A DNA stretch of 64,000 nt from Halovenus sp037080055. GTDB lineage: Archaea; Halobacteriota; Halobacteria; Halobacteriales; Haloarculaceae. Location: contig NZ_JBAOJI010000011.1 of the NCBI RefSeq assembly GCF_037080055.1, positions 9,669 to 73,668 on the forward strand, in the 5' to 3' direction. The notes below the pieces were generated by a model that was not told where the DNA came from, searched no databases, and was given only the letters and a program-made list of their open reading frames with translations. Below, piece after piece: positions 63,148-64,000 of this stretch (position 1 is its first letter; each line of letters begins with the position of its first letter). The position numbers and the translations under genes are program-made.

Positions 63148-63882
63148 TTACTCTCCCTCGTCGTCGCCCCAGTCGAGGTCGCGAGACCAGTCGGTCTCTC
63201 GGAGGATGAATGGCCCGATGGAAAGCGTGCGCTTCGCTACGGTGACAATACGGAGAATGTAGGAGAACAGGAATGCGAACGGCAGCAAGGAGACAGCCAC
63301 ACCCGCGCTCACCACCACGACAAGCGTGCGCACGCCGAACACGGTCCCCGGGAACAGCGCAGGTTCGAGGTAGAGGATTCCCGCGACCGCCGTGAGGAGT
63401 GCGGGGATGGACGAGTACAGCATCGTCCGGGAAAGATCGATAAGCGCCCACTGGAAGTACAGCGTCTTGAAATGCTCGCGCGCCGGTCCGAACAGCTCAA
63501 GCGCGTTGCTGAGTTCATCCAACGCGTGGTGCGCTTCTTCAGTGAGTACGTCCTCGTTCTCCGCGCGGATACGGCGCGCCGCGTACAACTTCCACGAGTA
63601 ATTGTAATTCAGTGCGGAGAAGATCACGTCGAATTCGCCGAACTGGGAGTCTTTGAGACTGCTCTGGACGGCGTCCGCGTTCCGCTTCAGATTCTCCGTG
63701 AACGTGGCCACCTGATCGTTGAGGGTCTTGTCGTCAATGTTTTCGACGGCGTCCGAGACGGCTACGGCGTGTCGCTGCGTGAGTTTCACGAGCGACCGGA
63801 GGAACGCCGAGGGCTGGGCGGGACTCACCGGTTCCTCAATAACGTCCTCGACATCCTTCCGGAACGCCATCGCGCCTTCCAT
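63148..63882 (-). CDS. Membrane protein of unknown function, possibly extending beyond the window
   Basis: A 244-residue protein from ATG 63882 (MEGAMAFRKDVEDVIEEPVS). Residues about 1-150 are helical and cytoplasmic in character. Two hydrophobic segments, SSIPALLTAVAGILYL and LVVVVSAGVAVSLLPFAFLF, form a hairpin near the C-terminus, followed by an acidic tail. The same frame stays open without a stop to the right edge (64000), so the true start could be outside. No family is recognised. GC content is higher than in the adjacent par region. Confidence 0.7.
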   Translation of the reverse strand: MEGAMAFRKDVEDVIEEPVSPAQPSAFLRSLVKLTQRHAVAVSDAVENIDDKTLNDQVATFTENLKRNADAVQSSLKDSQFGEFDVIFSALNYNYSWKLYAARRIRAENEDVLTEEAHHALDELSNALELFGPAREHFKTLYFQWALIDLSRTMLYSSIPALLTAVAGILYLEPALFPGTVFGVRTLVVVVSAGVAVSLLPFAFLFSYILRIVTVAKRTLSIGPFILRETDWSRDLDWGDDEGE

Positions 63883-64000
63883 GCGTTCGCGCTGGTCGCC
63901 GACTGGTCCCTGCTCTTGAGAGACAGTTGCTCGGCGGTATCGGTAGCAATGTAGTAGGTGTGTTTGCGATGGGTCTCGGATTTCGGTTTCAGTTTTCGCT

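Overview
This window is haloarchaeal DNA (class Halobacteria), probably from a megaplasmid or other secondary replicon. The predicted proteins are strongly acidic, third codon positions favour G and C, and several families are typical of haloarchaea: an RdfA-like protein, an archaea-specific SMC-related (Sph-like) protein, a Bat-type regulator with an HTH_10 domain, a DUF7344-like winged helix, ISH3-like and ISH4-like transposase remnants, and a ParA with an EAGGVAKTT P-loop. No rRNA, tRNA or CRISPR array was seen.

Positions 1-22,300 hold a dense catabolic island. It contains an SDR, dihydrolipoyl dehydrogenase (E3), a MaoC hydratase, two CoA ligases, a complete Liv-type (HAAT) ABC transporter, an aldo/keto reductase, a VOC protein, a two-gene module (SCP2-like protein plus alpha/beta hydrolase), an unusual E2 acyltransferase, an acyl-CoA dehydrogenase, a quinone-oxidoreductase-like dehydrogenase, an enoyl-CoA hydratase, E1 alpha and E1 beta of a 2-oxoacid/acetoin-type dehydrogenase, a SnoaL-like protein and an IclR regulator. 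Together they look like import, CoA activation, beta-oxidation-like steps and oxidative cleavage of an organic acid or ketone. The substrate cannot be read from the sequence.

Positions 22,800-40,600 are bracketed by two direct copies of an rdfA-sph-iclR segment. The left copy keeps sph and iclR but only the tail of rdfA. The right copy keeps rdfA and sph but only a scrap of iclR. Between them lies a second catabolic set: acyl-CoA dehydrogenase, aldehyde dehydrogenase, MmgE/PrpD, a second SCP2-like plus hydrolase module, MaoC, an acetyl-CoA hydrolase/CoA-transferase, another hydrolase and an SDR. The direct repeats could in principle recombine to delete or amplify this set.

Positions 41,500-51,400 carry a third IclR gene, a small putative zinc protein, an apparently complete three-subunit acetone carboxylase operon (acxABC-like) and two AMP-forming CoA ligases. 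A reasonable inference is acetone carboxylation to acetoacetate followed by CoA activation.

Positions 51,400-64,000 are accessory DNA: small hypothetical and zinc-ribbon proteins, a frameshifted wHTH regulator, a TnpB-type element end without its gene, two regulators, a large PAS/GAF/Bat sensor-regulator, a histidine kinase remnant, two abutting broken transposases, a GNAT gene with a lost 5' end, and a ParA partition locus preceded by repeats. An inverted repeat found upstream of parA also occurs at 36.9 kb.
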